Source of the DNA: Gnetum montanum
Taxonomy: Eukaryota > Streptophyta > Gnetopsida > Gnetales > Gnetaceae
Direction of reading: 5' to 3'
Length of the DNA stretch: 31,689 nucleotides
Assembly: GCA_015680685.1 (NCBI GenBank)
Contig: MNCI01023578.1
Location: forward strand, 35,115-66,803
Shown here: one piece after another, positions 11,026 to 21,071 of the stretch
Layout: each line of letters opens with the position of its first letter
Numbering within the stretch: position 1 is the stretch's first letter
Notes under the pieces: generated by a model
What the model was told of the DNA's origin: nothing
What the model saw: only the letters and a program-made list of their open reading frames with translations
Database searches by the model: none
Translations under genes and position numbers: made by a program

Positions 11026-11219
11026 CCATAGTATTTTGGTTCTACCAAAATCTTTGTTTGCACTCAGAATAAGCAAGGAGTTCTTCTCCTTAATGAACTT
11101 GGCATAGGATTTTAGTCTTAGTCCATAATATTGTAGCTCCACTACCACCTTCATTTGTACTCAAAATAAGCAACTAGTTCTTCTTCAACCTAACTAGCCT
11201 ATCATTAGTTTTTGGCGCT
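11026..11219. repeat. 97-bp imperfect tandem duplication
   Basis: CCATAGTATTTTGGTTCTAC at 11026 recurs as CCATAATATTGTAGCTCCAC at 11123. Later in the units, CACTCAGAATAAGCAA (11061) pairs with TACTCAAAATAAGCAA (11158), again 97 bases apart. Divergence by eye is about a fifth of positions. Confidence 0.7.
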
Positions 11220-11497
11220 ACTTTAAACTATGCACCATTTCATGATAAAACTTCATTGTATTACAAAACAAAAGGATGCCATTTAATGATACCTCTACTA
11301 AGTGCATGATCTCCAACAGGAAAAATGTTTGTATTTGTGGGAACTCATTCTTAATTACCTACTATCATGACAATACCAAAAGCACATGTGGTTAGTATCA
11401 TCTTATCTCATCTCATCCATATTACTTTCTCTCTTCTTTACACAATTCTCTACCCTCTGTGTATGTATATATGACTTATACTAAAATGGAAGTTTGT

Positions 11498-12591
11498 GTT
11501 GTTTCCTAGACACGTCAAAGGCACTAAAAGGAGGGATGGGGTGAATCATGGCTTCACAAAAATTTGAGTTAAAGAGAAACTAGCAGAAACACTAGTAGAA
11601 AACCCCAAAGAATCTTAATATAAAAAATAGGGCACATATGTAGAAAATAGTGAATAGACATTGAGCTTTTAAGGTATTTCAACTACTAGATTTGTTAGCC
11701 TACATCCACTATAAAACTCTCCCCAGATCCTAAGGGGTAAAGTCATTCTGTTAATCAAAAGAAATTTTTAGGGCTTAGTTTACAATCTTGGACTAAGTGC
11801 AATCTCTAAGTTCAAAGTCCCAAAACTCCACTTTCACAACACAAAGGAGAGGTTAAGACTCTACCGTGTCTCAACACAGAGACTCAAGAGTTACCAAGCT
11901 CCCTATGAAAAGAAAATAGATCTTTTACAGTAAACAAGCAAAAGAAAATAAGAAGAGTAGAAGAAGAAATTCTAGTTCCAACACAAGGCTAAAAACCAAA
12001 ATATATAAATCTAAGCCAAATAGCCTCAATTTATAGCCTTCATACTATTTAATTGTTTTTAGAGCTACTCTTCAACTCATTGCTAATATGTTGGAGAAAC
12101 ATTAGAAGTAGTAAGTTGTAACCTTTATTAATCCATTAGGAAGAATAGCTTAAAAAGAAGTCATATCCATTATAACTTAGCTACCATTCCTATATTCAAT
12201 GTGAGCTTTAGTTGATCATTAAACACTTATCAATTAAGGAAGAAATATATCATTTCGTCTTGACACTAATGGCTCATTCTCATGGAAATTATTAGTTTGG
12301 CTTAGTTTCATAGCAGTAAAAATTTTAGCTTTTTTGTATAGTAGCTTTTTAATATGGGCTTAAAATGCCCCTTTTATTTTTGTAGATGAGGCATGAAGTT
12401 CTTAGGTGTACCTTGTATAGATCAAAAATGTAGCTCTAAATAGGTTCTAGCTTTCTTTTCGATTAGGTTGACATGGCAATCAACTCTTTAAAGAAGAGCT
12501 AAAGATTTTTTATTCTCATAGCTTTTATTTCTTCAAAATAATAAGCTTTCTTGTGCATATTCTAAGGAAGTTGACATGGAAGGACTATTTT
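11498..12591 (-). repeat. Copia-family LTR copy A, 3' half (split by LINE)
   Basis: This stretch is homologous, same orientation, to 19596-19968 (its first ~390 bases) and to 27826-28520 (the rest). All copies start with TGT and TTTCCTAGACA on the plus strand. Shared landmarks include GCCTACATCCAC followed by ATAAAACTCT, and ATTAATCAAAAGAAATTT. The other copy ends against a copia polypurine tract, so the family reads on the minus strand and this is the R/U5 side. No primer-binding site or gag follows at the low end, so copy A may be a solo LTR. No target-site duplication could be fixed. Confidence 0.65.
12580..12591. repeat. LINE target-site duplication, left copy
   Basis: AAGGACTATTTT here is repeated exactly at 17752-17763. 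The two copies bracket the GC-rich LINE. The T-tail of the element directly follows this copy. Confidence 0.9.
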
Positions 12592-12605
12592 TTTTATTTT
12601 TTTTT
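12592..12605 (-). other. LINE poly(A) tail (T-run on plus strand)
   Basis: Fourteen bases, all T except one A on the plus strand, sit between the left target-site copy and the 3' UTR of the LINE. They mark the 3' end of the element on the minus strand and the priming side of target-primed reverse transcription. Confidence 0.85.
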
Positions 12606-12953
12606 GAAAAAGGTCAAGCTATATTAATTATCAAAAAAAAATTGTAGAAGTTGTACACGGGAACAGCGTGGGCCAGGGCTGCTGGCCCCACCGAACAGGG
12701 AGATCCCCGCCAAGGACACATGGCAGCCAAAAGGCCACCCACCCCCAAGAAAAAGGGACCGATTTTCCATCAAAGAAATCCTCACCCAGGGCACCCAAAC
12801 AACCTACGGTGGTAGGAAGCTGGGAGACGCGGACAGATCTTATCTGTTGCTCATCCTAGGCTGTTCCAGCCCATCCGCCCTGCGACATCTAAATTCGTCA
12901 ATCATCTGGGCGATGTCAGTCCTGCGTGAATTGGGGGCGCTTGTCACCCAAGC

Positions 12954-13300
12954 CTACATAGGGAGGATCGGGGTATGGTCCCTGAGAGAGTCAGAGATGC
13001 CAGCATTACGTTCCTGCCTCTCCTCCACGTGAAGTTGTCCAGGGCTTGTCCACTCAGGGGCTCCGTCGTGTGGGGGGGGGGGGGGGTCCCCCCCATGCAT
13101 GGGGGCCCCCCCGTATCCCCGCCGCGCTTGCGCTAGTTCGGAGGTGGTTGGATTATCCATTGCTAAGGTAATTTCATTCCAAAGCTTCCGCGTCTTTCTG
13201 GCAAGGGTGCTCACGGGGGCGAGTGCTGTACCTTCGAAAATGCACTCATTCCTGGCCCGCCACAGGACCCAAGGTGCCGCCAGCGTTGCCGAGTTGCCAG
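12954..13300 (-). pseudogene. LINE ORF2 C-terminal tail
   Basis: Minus-strand reading past the zf-RVT domain gives WRARNECIFEGTALAP, typical of the 'W..RN...F' segment after zf-RVT in plant LINEs. An 86-codon open frame follows (13214-12954). It contains a Pro/Gly-rich part coded by G and C homopolymer tracts (13072-13112). An in-frame stop separates this part from the zf-RVT frame. Confidence 0.6.
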
Positions 13301-13304
13301 AGAA

Positions 13305-13757
13305 CTACGGAGAGTAGAGCCCCGCCCTTCTCCACAGCTGCTTGGTAACGTGGCACTCAAGAACAAAGTGTTGCTGAGTCTTGGCATGCTGATTACACAT
13401 AGGGCATAGATTGTTGATGGCCATGCCCCGGGCCTGTAACACAGTGCAGACAGGGAGGGCCCGGTGGAGAATCAGCCACCCAAAGGCTTTCATTTTTTCT
13501 AAAAGAATGCCCTTCCACAACCATTTCCAGCACGGGTTGGCCGGGAATAGCTTCTGAAGGAGCTGACGGGGGTGCAGGTGAATCTCCTCAACGCTGTCCA
13601 TCACCCGAGCCTGAGCACAGAGCTGCCTCCAAATGTGGGAGTCAGAGTTAGCCGTCGTCCAGGAACTGTATTTAGCCCTCAGGATTTGCACCGAGAGGGA
13701 GGGGTCCTCGTTGTCCGAGGCCAGGCGCTGGAGGAGCCTATGACAGCCCAGGGCCAC
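13305..13757 (-). pseudogene. LINE ORF2 zf-RVT (zinc-binding) domain
   Basis: A 150-codon open stretch carries the plant LINE zinc-binding domain found C-terminal to RT. WKWLWKGILLEKMKAFGWLI is followed by HRALPVCTVLQARGMAI. The Cys-His set is C118, C121, H130 and C135, counted from the first Met (CPMC ... QHFVLEC). All metal-binding residues appear intact. It is the best-preserved part of ORF2, but frameshifts and stops separate it from RT. Confidence 0.85.
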
Positions 13758-13989
13758 CTCCAGGGAAAAGGGTAGGATTCCAACTCCCTCCGCGTACTAG
13801 GGCCACGCGATTTTAGGCCATGCCAGCAGATGCATCTTATGTCCTCCCTTGCCGCCAGACCAGACGAAATTGCCGATAGTCTGGTCTATCTTTGCAGTGA
13901 CGCTGAGGGGCGGGGAGGCCACCGAGGCAGTGAACCTCGTCATGGCCCCCAACACCGAGGATGCCAACACCATCTTCCCCTTCCGTGTC

Positions 13990-14890
13990 AGGAAATTATT
14001 TGTCTAGTGGGCTGCGCCCTTCTGAATCCTTGCAATGAGCGCCTGCCAGGTTTGCTTCTTGTGCCAGTTATGCAGAGGAATGCCCAGGTACTTTTCATCA
14101 GCCGCCCCCGGGAGAATCCCCAGGATTTGGACAATTTTTCTGCGTACCGACATGTGAGTGTGCGTGAAAAAAAATGCAAAATTCCCAGGGTTGGGCACCA
14201 GGCCAACCTCCCGGTGCAGTCTATCCAGCTCTTTCAGAATCACCCTGGCCTACGGAATTGCGGCCCGGGTGTAGATCATGGTGTCATCCACAAAATGGGC
14301 AGAGAGGCAGTGGATGCCGTGCACATTCAGTTCCAGAACCCCTTCCTCCATACAGTAAGTTTGCAGGAGGTCAATCAACATCAAGAAGAGGAGTGGGGAC
14401 AGTGGGTCTCCTTGGCGCAGCCCGTGCCCGGTCCCGTGGAAGCACCACAACTGCTCATCGATATTAATCGATAACTGTCCTCCACGTTGGATCTACAGGC
14501 AGAGGTCAATGAAAGTCAGGTCAAACCCTTTAGCTAGCAAAACAGACCTCAAGGCGGCCCAACTAACGGAATCGTAGGCCTTGGTAATGTCCAGCTTGAT
14601 GTACAAGCTCAAAAGTTTGGCTGTCCGAAGGGAGTGCTGTATCTCCTGGAGCAGCAGGACCTGATCCTGCAGGTGGCGTCCCTTCATGAATGCTGCCTGG
14701 TGCTTTCCCACAAGCCGCGTCATGAGCGGCTGCAGTCTGGCCACAAGCAGGTGGGAAAACAGCCGTAACAAAGAGTTACAGACCCCAATGGGGCGAAAAT
14801 GGCCGAGGGATGTGGGGTTCTCCGTTTTCGGCAGCAGCACCATGTGTGAGTAATTAATTTCATTTCGCACCTATCTCCTTGCCAGCATGT
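13990..14890 (-). pseudogene. LINE ORF2 reverse transcriptase
   Basis: RT motifs run in order on the minus strand: VLLPKTENPTSLGHFRPIG, then AFMKGRHLQDQ, motif A KLDITKAYDSVSW (near 14600-14560), motif B GLRQGDPLSPLLF (14423-14385), motif C FVDDTMIY (FVDD at 14294-14283), and KYLGIPL in the thumb. The catalytic aspartates of A and C are present. A TAG interrupts between motifs A and B (near 14492), and further stops follow motif C. Usual plant LINEs have F-A-D-D or F-V-D-D here, so the core is canonical. Confidence 0.9.
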
Positions 14891-14899
14891 TGTTCATCC

Positions 14900-15600
14900 C
14901 GTCCAGTAGGTTTTTCCCGAGCACATCCTCGAATTTTGCAAAAAATTCAATGGGCCAGCCGTCAGCTCCAGGTGCCTTATTGGCCGACATTCCCTGGAGC
15001 GCCGCGTGCAGTTCCTACCATGTGAAAGGCCTCAGGAGCCAGAAATTATTGGCCTAGTTTAGAACTCTGGCCATGGGAACCGAAATAGGGTCCATTGGCC
15101 GCCCTTCCCACACCTGCCACCAGTATTGTAGAAGGCTGCTAGCACTCCTCAGCGATGCCCCCTACAGGAGGCGCTGAATCGGTCCGTTTCGGGAGCCACG
15201 GTGTGCCTTCGTGGTAGGGAAGAAAAATTTGGTGTGCCGATCTCCCGTCTTCAGCCACTATACACGTGCCCTCTGATGCCAGTACTCCTCCTCCTCGTGA
15301 TGCAGGAGCTACAGCTCGGCCTGCAGGGTAAGCTCCTCCCCGGTGAGGTTGGCCCCACTCCCTTGCTGCTCCTACAGCTATTGAATGTTCTATAGTTTGG
15401 CCTGCAACTGGCTGTGGCCCGTTCTAAACCAGTACTTCTCGGAAGGAGCATCTTTTTTGATTTCCTGTTTCAATGTCCATAGGCCATTTTTGAGAAATTC
15501 GTGTAGGTCCCCCAAGGCGTTGTAATTCTGCCAGATGTCTTGCACCAATTTCCCAAGCCACCGCGTGTGGATCCAAGTGCGCTCGAAGTGGAAAATATGT
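14900..15600 (-). pseudogene. LINE ORF2 endonuclease-RT linker, badly decayed
   Basis: Between the endonuclease and RT the minus strand is broken into several frames. The 103-codon stretch at 15701-15390 covers the end of the endonuclease and a Trp-rich linker. The part nearest the RT reads as a 'GPDGWPIEFF'-like start with stops. Nothing else is encoded here. Confidence 0.5.
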
Positions 15601-16309
15601 GGTTTCTGAAATTCACCCTGCTCCAATTTGCAGAAGATGGGCTGGTGGTCAGAGGCCATTCGGGCACCGCCATAAGCCTGAAACTCCCACTCATTTAGCA
15701 ATTTATCGTTGGCCCAGATGCGGTCAATTCGGGACTAGACCCGCACTGCACCTTGCCTGTGGTTGCTCCACGTGTACGCGCACCTAGAAATTTCCATATC
15801 GGTCACATTTAATTGCTACAGTAGGGCAAGCATCTCGATTGCCCCTGGGGGCTCTACCGAATTTTTCCCCGTCTTTTCCCAGCGAAGAGCCTCTGGTTGA
15901 AGTCGTCGATTAAAAGCCAGCTGGCCTTTTGGGGAATTAGCCCCGCAACCTGAGAGAGCTCGTGCAAATGCGCCTGCCATCCTTGGGCGTCGTATACATT
16001 GGTAATCCAAACGTCCTAATTGGCTAGATGCACCGTAATGCTCTAGTCTGACGTGTCCAGGGCATGCGAGACTACCTTGGTCAGGATCATGAGACCGCCC
16101 GCATGCCCCCTGCTAGGAGCTAGGTGACTGTGCCACCCCGGCCACCGAAGAGCCTGAGTCTCATTCTCCATTTGCTGCAATTTCGTTTCCTACAGACATA
16201 TAATGTCACAATTCTCATCCTGTATCAAACAATGCAGGGTATGTCGTTTGTAGGGGGTACCCTGTCCCCTGAAGTTCTAGGAAAGGACCTTCATGGAGAT
16301 AAGGAACAT
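15600..16309 (-). pseudogene. LINE ORF2 AP-like endonuclease (EEP family)
   Basis: The domain that nicks target DNA before reverse transcription. The frame can start at the ATG at 16309 or the one at 16294. Motifs in order: stop then NFRGQG (the stop, TAG at 16279-16277, is where the WN Trp belongs); stop then ETKL (Gln expected); GGLMILTK; LLIDDFNQ, where the usual GDFN glycine is Asp; SRIDRIW after another TAG; and MASDHQPIF, whose SDHxP is at 15653-15639. Most catalytic positions survive, but stops at Trp/Gln sites inactivate it. Confidence 0.88.
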
Positions 16310-16626
16310 TGGTACACCTCCTGGAGTGTGGGCTGCACTCCCAAATCTACGAACAACTGCGTGGCCTTCTGTCGGCGAGTGTGGCTGTCCGGTCTTCCAC
16401 TCTTTGCCGCGTACATGGATATGGGCATTCCCGCTGTGCGGTGTCTCCACATCTCCTTGGGAGGCGAGTAGGGCCACGTCGACCCCCAACTGGTATTATT
16501 CCAGTCTGTGGTCGGAGGTGGGGAAAAATCCTCGTGGAGCAAGCCCCCCCCCCCCCCCACCTTGGGGGTCCAGGGTGTTCCGTGTTGGCCTTGCCATGGT
16601 TCTGCCCTTGCCAAAGAGGCCGTCGG

Positions 16627-17733
16627 CTATTTTCCCGTGGAAAGCTGAGCACCAAGCCCCACCAGTGCCAAAATATAAGACTTGCTCACTGCCTTGGCCA
16701 CTGTGTCCTGTCTCGTCCCCAGCAGCTCTGCCTGTTGGGCACTCAGAATGACTGGTTGCATTGGTTCCCCTAAGAGGGGTCCCCGGCTTGGCGTAGCTTT
16801 GGGTGGTGCACCCTTCGGGGCAACGCCCATTCCCTGTCGTCAGGCCTTCTCGCTAGGCACCGGCGGGTTCTTGTGGGCCACAAGGCCTTTCTTTCCTACG
16901 ACATTCCATCCGTCTTCAGGCGTAGCCTTGAACCCTGTGGGGCGTCCCTGGTTGTTCCCCGGTCGATGTTGGGCCAGCATCCCCGACTGGTTCTCGTACA
17001 GGACCTAGACCCACTCCTCCCCAAGGTCCGTGATGAGGACCAACTCCTTGACAGGCTCCTGGGTGAGGAGAGGTCGCTAGACGCAGAACCTAGCGAACCA
17101 TAGGTGATCGAAGATGGCCGTGCGGTGGTCAAACTTGATGAAGTCACCAAGCAGAGCCGCCAGCAACCGCAAAAACTCCGATGACCAGTACTCAAGGGGG
17201 AGGCCATAAAGTCGAACCTAGACCGGTGCACGGGCAAACAGTGTCGGGTCCCGGTGGGCGCCGGGTCGCCAAGAGGCCAGGGCTAGCCTGCGCGCGCCGT
17301 AGAACCAAGGTCCACCCACTAGGACCTGCTCATGCTCCTCCAAGGAGGCGAAGCCGAACAGGAGGCGATCGTCAGCCAGGCAGGAGACCGTCACTGAGTC
17401 AAGCCCCCACACATTCCGAGCCCAGCGCCGGATCAGGTCAATGTGAGGTTGAGCTCCCTCAAACACAAACTTGCCGATGAGGCTGCGATCTAATCTCTCC
17501 AGCATATCTGCATCGTGGCCAGTAACTTTTATTCGTATTTCTGTCCCTACTTTGGAGTATTCTCCGAAGTTGCTAGCTGTCCGCTGCTCCCCCTCTGGTC
17601 CGTTCTCAGCCGCTCCTGCAGGCTCAGCTCCTGCTGTCCCAGCCTCTCCATTCCCGTCAGCGCCCTGTGTAGAAGTGTTCACAATCCCACCTGGTGTAGT
17701 CGCTCCAAACGTAGTTGCAGTCACTCCAGACAT
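16627..17733 (-). pseudogene. LINE ORF1 with DUF4283 domain
   Basis: ORF1 of plant L1 elements encodes an RNA-binding nucleoprotein. The likely start is the ATG at 17733 (MSGVTATTF), 18 bases inside the element; an upstream in-frame ATG at 17784 lies outside it, in the flank. An Ala/Gly-rich N-terminus leads into DUF4283: MLERLDRSLIGKFVFEG, then WARNVWGLDSVTV, FGFASLEEHEQVLVGGPWF and ARAPV. A TAG at 17220-17218 replaces the Trp of 'WVRL', and the domain continues with VRLYGLPLEYW. Past a second TAG the frame runs to the stop at 16627. A CCHC zinc knuckle is expected after YENQ but is not visible. Confidence 0.85.
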
Positions 17734-17751
17734 GGCAGAACAATCCCCCAA

Positions 17752-17763
17752 AAGGACTATTTT
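17752..17763. repeat. LINE target-site duplication, right copy
   Basis: Exact copy of 12580-12591, immediately outside the 5' end of the LINE. It is followed by AAAAGAG, so the empty site read TTTT then AAAA across the first-strand nick. Confidence 0.9.
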
Positions 17764-18649
17764 AAAAGAGCTTTGTAGAACCAAATATTGATCCCAAAGA
17801 TCGTCTTTACAAGTTGATGTGGCAAGCCACTTAGAAGAACCAAGAATTGCTTCTGAAATTGTTTTAAAAGAGATGAGATTGTAAATAGAGCTTTCATATG
17901 TAAAATATGCACTAATGTAATAGAGCTATTTTTACAAGTTTTTGTAGAACCAAGAATTACCTCTAGAGTTGATTTTAAAAAGCATATTCTCAAAGGTGAT
18001 GTGGTAGAGTTGATTAAATGAGTTCTTCATAGAATCAAAAATGGCTCTATGACTAGTTTAGTTTAGCACTTTCTTTCTTTCTTAGCTAACATTGAAGAGC
18101 TATTTGAATGATTCTTTGTAGAGCCAAGATAAGCCTCTATGAGTTGGCTCTACAAGCTAAGCTAGATTAAAAAAATTTTAAGCGCACATGCTCTAAAATT
18201 GTTTAAGCTTGACCCTACTAAGTTCATAAAAGAAAAGATAATGTGGAAGAGCTATTTGAAAAATTCTTTGTAGAGCTAAAATAATCATCTATGAGTTGGT
18301 TCTACAAAATAAGCTAAATTAAAAAAATTTAAGTGCATGTCCTCTAAAAATTGTTTAAGCTCAACCTCAAAACCAAACTGAGGGTATAAAATAATTTGGG
18401 CTATCATTGTAAAGTTAAAAAGAAGGGCTAAGGTAGAATACAACTACACATGATGTTGAGTTGGTAGAGTTATTTAGATCAAGCGAAGTAGAACTAAAAA
18501 ATGATTCTACAAACTAGCTCAACGTGCTAATATGGCATACCCAATACTTTCCTATGAAAGATTAGTTAAGTGCTCAAATCTGCACAAGATAAAAACTCCA
18601 TTGTAAAGCCAAACCTACAACCAAGCTTAAACCACACAACAATTTATCA
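17764..18649 (-). repeat. Copia-family LTR copy A, 5' half (U3 side)
   Basis: Continuation of the LTR split by the LINE. The far end, AACCAAGCTTAAACCACACA around 18619-18638, aligns with the end of the other LTR copy at 29170-29210, where a polypurine tract follows. Here no polypurine tract follows, so copy A seems to lack internal domains. Joined across the LINE it is about 1.98 kb. The interior is dominated by repeated GTAGAACCAAGAATT-type modules. Confidence 0.6.
18094..18368. repeat. 152-bp tandem duplication inside LTR copy A
   Basis: GAAGAGCTATTTGAATGATT at 18094 recurs as GAAGAGCTATTTGAAAAATT at 18246. AGTTGGCTCTACAAGCTAAG pairs with AGTTGGTTCTACAAAATAAG at the same offset. Shorter diverged modules of the same kind occur at about 17775-17860 and 17938-17985. 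They lie in the U3 side. Confidence 0.7.
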
Positions 18650-19595
18650 TATTTATAAGAGGAAATTACTTTACTATGATTTTCCTTAAATTTTTCCTAA
18701 TGAAGAATTTCAGAATTCACCTTTTTATTTGATTTAGATAGTTCTTATATGATTTTTATTAATGCTATTACTAAGGAATTGATATGCCATCAATATAATT
18801 ATATTATAACATGTAGAGAATGCTTTTTCAATGCAAGGTTACATCATATTTAGGACACAAATGAGCTTTTGAATCAAATGGAAGAATGGAACTATAGGGA
18901 AACATTTACACATGACAAATCTACAAAAGAACATCTAATAGAATTTATTCCTTCTCCTTTCAGATAAAAATATTTACAAGAATTAAAATATCAAAATCAG
19001 ACTTTAGATGATGTTAGCTTTAGTTACNNNNNNNNNNNNNNNNNNNNNNNNNNNNNNNNNNNNNNNNNNNNNNNNNNNNNNNNNNNNNNNNNNNNNNNNN
19101 NNNNNNNNNNNNNNNNNNNNNNNNNACATTTGCATAGGTGCTCTATTTTCTTACTTTGAAGCTCTTTACTAGTCATCCTTTCAATGTNTTCCACTACCTA
19201 CATCAAAATTAACTTTTTCTTAACCCTTTGCTAAACAAAGAAAAACTCATATAGGTGGATTTATTTAACACAATTTCTTATTATTTTAAGTAATTACAAT
19301 ATGAGGGAGTTGGTTATGTTAATTATCAAAGGTTCCTAACAAAAATCTATAATAATACTTCCCATTAAAACTTAATAGTTCATTCTAGGATTTTTAACAT
19401 AGACGTACATAATGGCATATGCACATTTCTATTTACCAAGATTCTCAACATTTCCCTATTAACCATTCACATGTAAACTAAACTAGGTTAGAAATCTTGA
19501 TGGAAAAAATAAAAATATTAGCAAAATATTTTATAAATTATTTAATGTTTATGATTTGTTAATTGCATATTCTTTTCTTTTCAATTGGATCATTA
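18650..19595. other. Unresolved AT-rich stretch with a 98-base assembly gap
   Basis: The Ns run from 19028 to 19125. On the plus strand at about 18875-19020 a broken coding-like stretch is present, but I could not assign it to a family. The right flank of the gap begins with a 62-bp inverted copy of 19676-19737. Confidence 0.4.
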
Positions 19596-19737
19596 TGTAT
19601 TTCCTAGACATGACTAGAAAGGCACTCAGAGGAGGGGTGAAGTAGGGCCTTTAATAAAAAATTCAAATTACTTAGACATTGAAAGGATGACTAGTAAAGA
19701 GCTTCAAAGTAAGAAAATAGAGCACCTATGCAAATGT
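19126..19737. repeat. 62-bp perfect inverted repeat next to the gap
   Basis: Bases 19126-19187 are the exact reverse complement of 19676-19737. The first arm is flanked on one side by the N gap and on the other by a single N at 19188. The second arm is ordinary LTR sequence shared with copy A. Likely an assembly artefact. Confidence 0.85.
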
Positions 19738-19968
19738 AATAAGTTGACACCAAGCTTTTAAGATGGTTCAGCTACTAGATTTGCCAGCCTACATCCACCA
19801 TAAAACTCTACCCAGAACGTAGTGAGTAGAGTAATTTTATTAATCAAAAGAAATTTCTTGGCTTCTTTAATAGTTTTGGACTAAGAACAAACTAATGTTT
19901 GAAATCATAGAAAATATATTTCATAGTAGAATGAAAGATGAAATACTCTACCTTGTCCTAAACACATA
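19596..19968 (-). repeat. Copia-family LTR copy B, 3' (R/U5) end
   Basis: Homologous to 11498-11880 in the same orientation, with the same TGT...TTTCCTAGACA terminus. Homology stops abruptly after CCTAAACACA near 19968. The next part of the LTR is found at 27826, on the far side of the caulimovirid-bearing insertion. The two pieces are therefore read as one interrupted LTR. Confidence 0.65.
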
Positions 19969-20862
19969 TGTAGCAATGGAAAAATTGGGCACTAGAAGCC
20001 AAAGATCTCCGATGATGAAATAGTTTAATTCTAGATCCTACGAGCCTCAAAATGAGATCCAAAGCATTTTGGATAGTCTTGCCAACTTTTAAAATTATGT
20101 AAATAAATTTAATTAAAAATGTAGATCTAACCCAAGAGAAATTAAAAATAAACTTGCAAAAACCAAATGAAGTCGAAATTTTATTAAAATAATAAACTAT
20201 TACAGATATAAAGTTTAAGGGAAAGTACAAGTTTATGTGCTTAGAATGCACAAAAGGATATATGGAATATTCTTGAAGCTTAATGAAATCAACAAAGTGT
20301 GTACTCTATTCAATTTCATTATCTAGATGCTCCAAACTTCTACTCCCAAAGCTCTTTTTTTCTTCTCTAACACTTGATCTACGTTGCAAATGGTTGAATG
20401 GTAGTAGATGTATGATAATATGCACTACAACTAAAAGTCTCAATGTTCAGCCCAATGTCAAATGCCAAAATTCTTTTCAATGTGTTGAAACTTAGTTTAA
20501 ATAAGCCATTGGTATGTAATTTGGTGCTACAATTTTTTTGTCATTATTTCTAATAAATTGTTGCAATTTGTAGTTGTGCATAGGTCTTCAATGCCTAGCG
20601 TATATTTTGAATTTGAAAATTTAATGAAAAATACATTTCTTTTGGGATTCTCCTAGAAAAAGTATGTTGGCTTCATTTTCTCAAGCAAAAATACATTGAC
20701 TTTGCTTTCTTTTAGCAAATGTGTGCATGCTTTATTGCAAACGTGAAAGCCCATAAATTAGTATGTTGGTTGTAGGTTGCTCAAGCATATTAATTGTCAT
20801 GGCCAACATAAATGCTATAAAAACCAAAAATTTGGGGATTCCCAAGGCATTTTCAGCCTTCC

Positions 20863-21071
20863 CAAGCCTAGATACATGCCCGATATAACTTTTTCTACTT
20901 TGGGAACTAAAACAATAATAGCTTATGAAACCTTTTTTACCCTTAATAAGTTAAAATATGTGAGATTGCAGCCTTTGAACTACAAACTTCACATTTTACA
21001 ATAATATCCAACCTTAAGTTTAATGATGAAGGTTATGAGTTGAAACATAAATTTTCATAGTGGTGTTTCAT
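20863..21071. repeat. About 210-bp direct repeat, left copy
   Basis: Aligns over its whole length with 27597-27811 in the same orientation. Shared landmarks: CCTAGATACATGCC, CTTAATAAGTTAAA, GAACTACAAACTTCACATTT and TTTTCATAGTGGTGTTTCA. By eye about four in five positions agree. It sits beyond the viral promoter on the minus strand. Confidence 0.85.

Larger units (their letters stand above)
12592..17751 (-). mobile_element. L1-type LINE (non-LTR retrotransposon), near full length, decayed
   Basis: A 5160-bp GC-rich block stands out sharply from the AT-rich flanks. On the minus strand it holds ORF1 with a DUF4283 domain, then ORF2 with AP-like endonuclease, RT and a C-terminal zinc-binding zf-RVT domain. 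This is the standard plant L1-clade layout. It ends in an A-tail (T-run 12592-12605 on the plus strand) and is bounded by a 12-bp exact target-site duplication. The insertion point, TTTT then AAAA on the primed strand, fits the L1 endonuclease preference. ORF1 starts only 18 bases from the 5' end, so the 5' UTR is missing or very short. Many in-frame TAG stops make it inactive. Confidence 0.93.

Noticed and set aside
13830-14474. 214-codon plus-strand ORF
   Set aside because: It is a shadow of the GC-rich LINE RT on the other strand; motifs B and C of RT are read on the minus strand here.
16293-16773. Several overlapping plus- and minus-strand ORFs of 100-154 codons
   Set aside because: They are products of the GC-rich LINE sequence with few stops in unused frames; ORF1 and the endonuclease explain the region.
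17181-17791. Plus-strand ORFs opposite the DUF4283 region
   Set aside because: The minus-strand DUF4283 reading is clear, and the plus-strand translations are Arg/Pro/Ser-rich shadow sequence.
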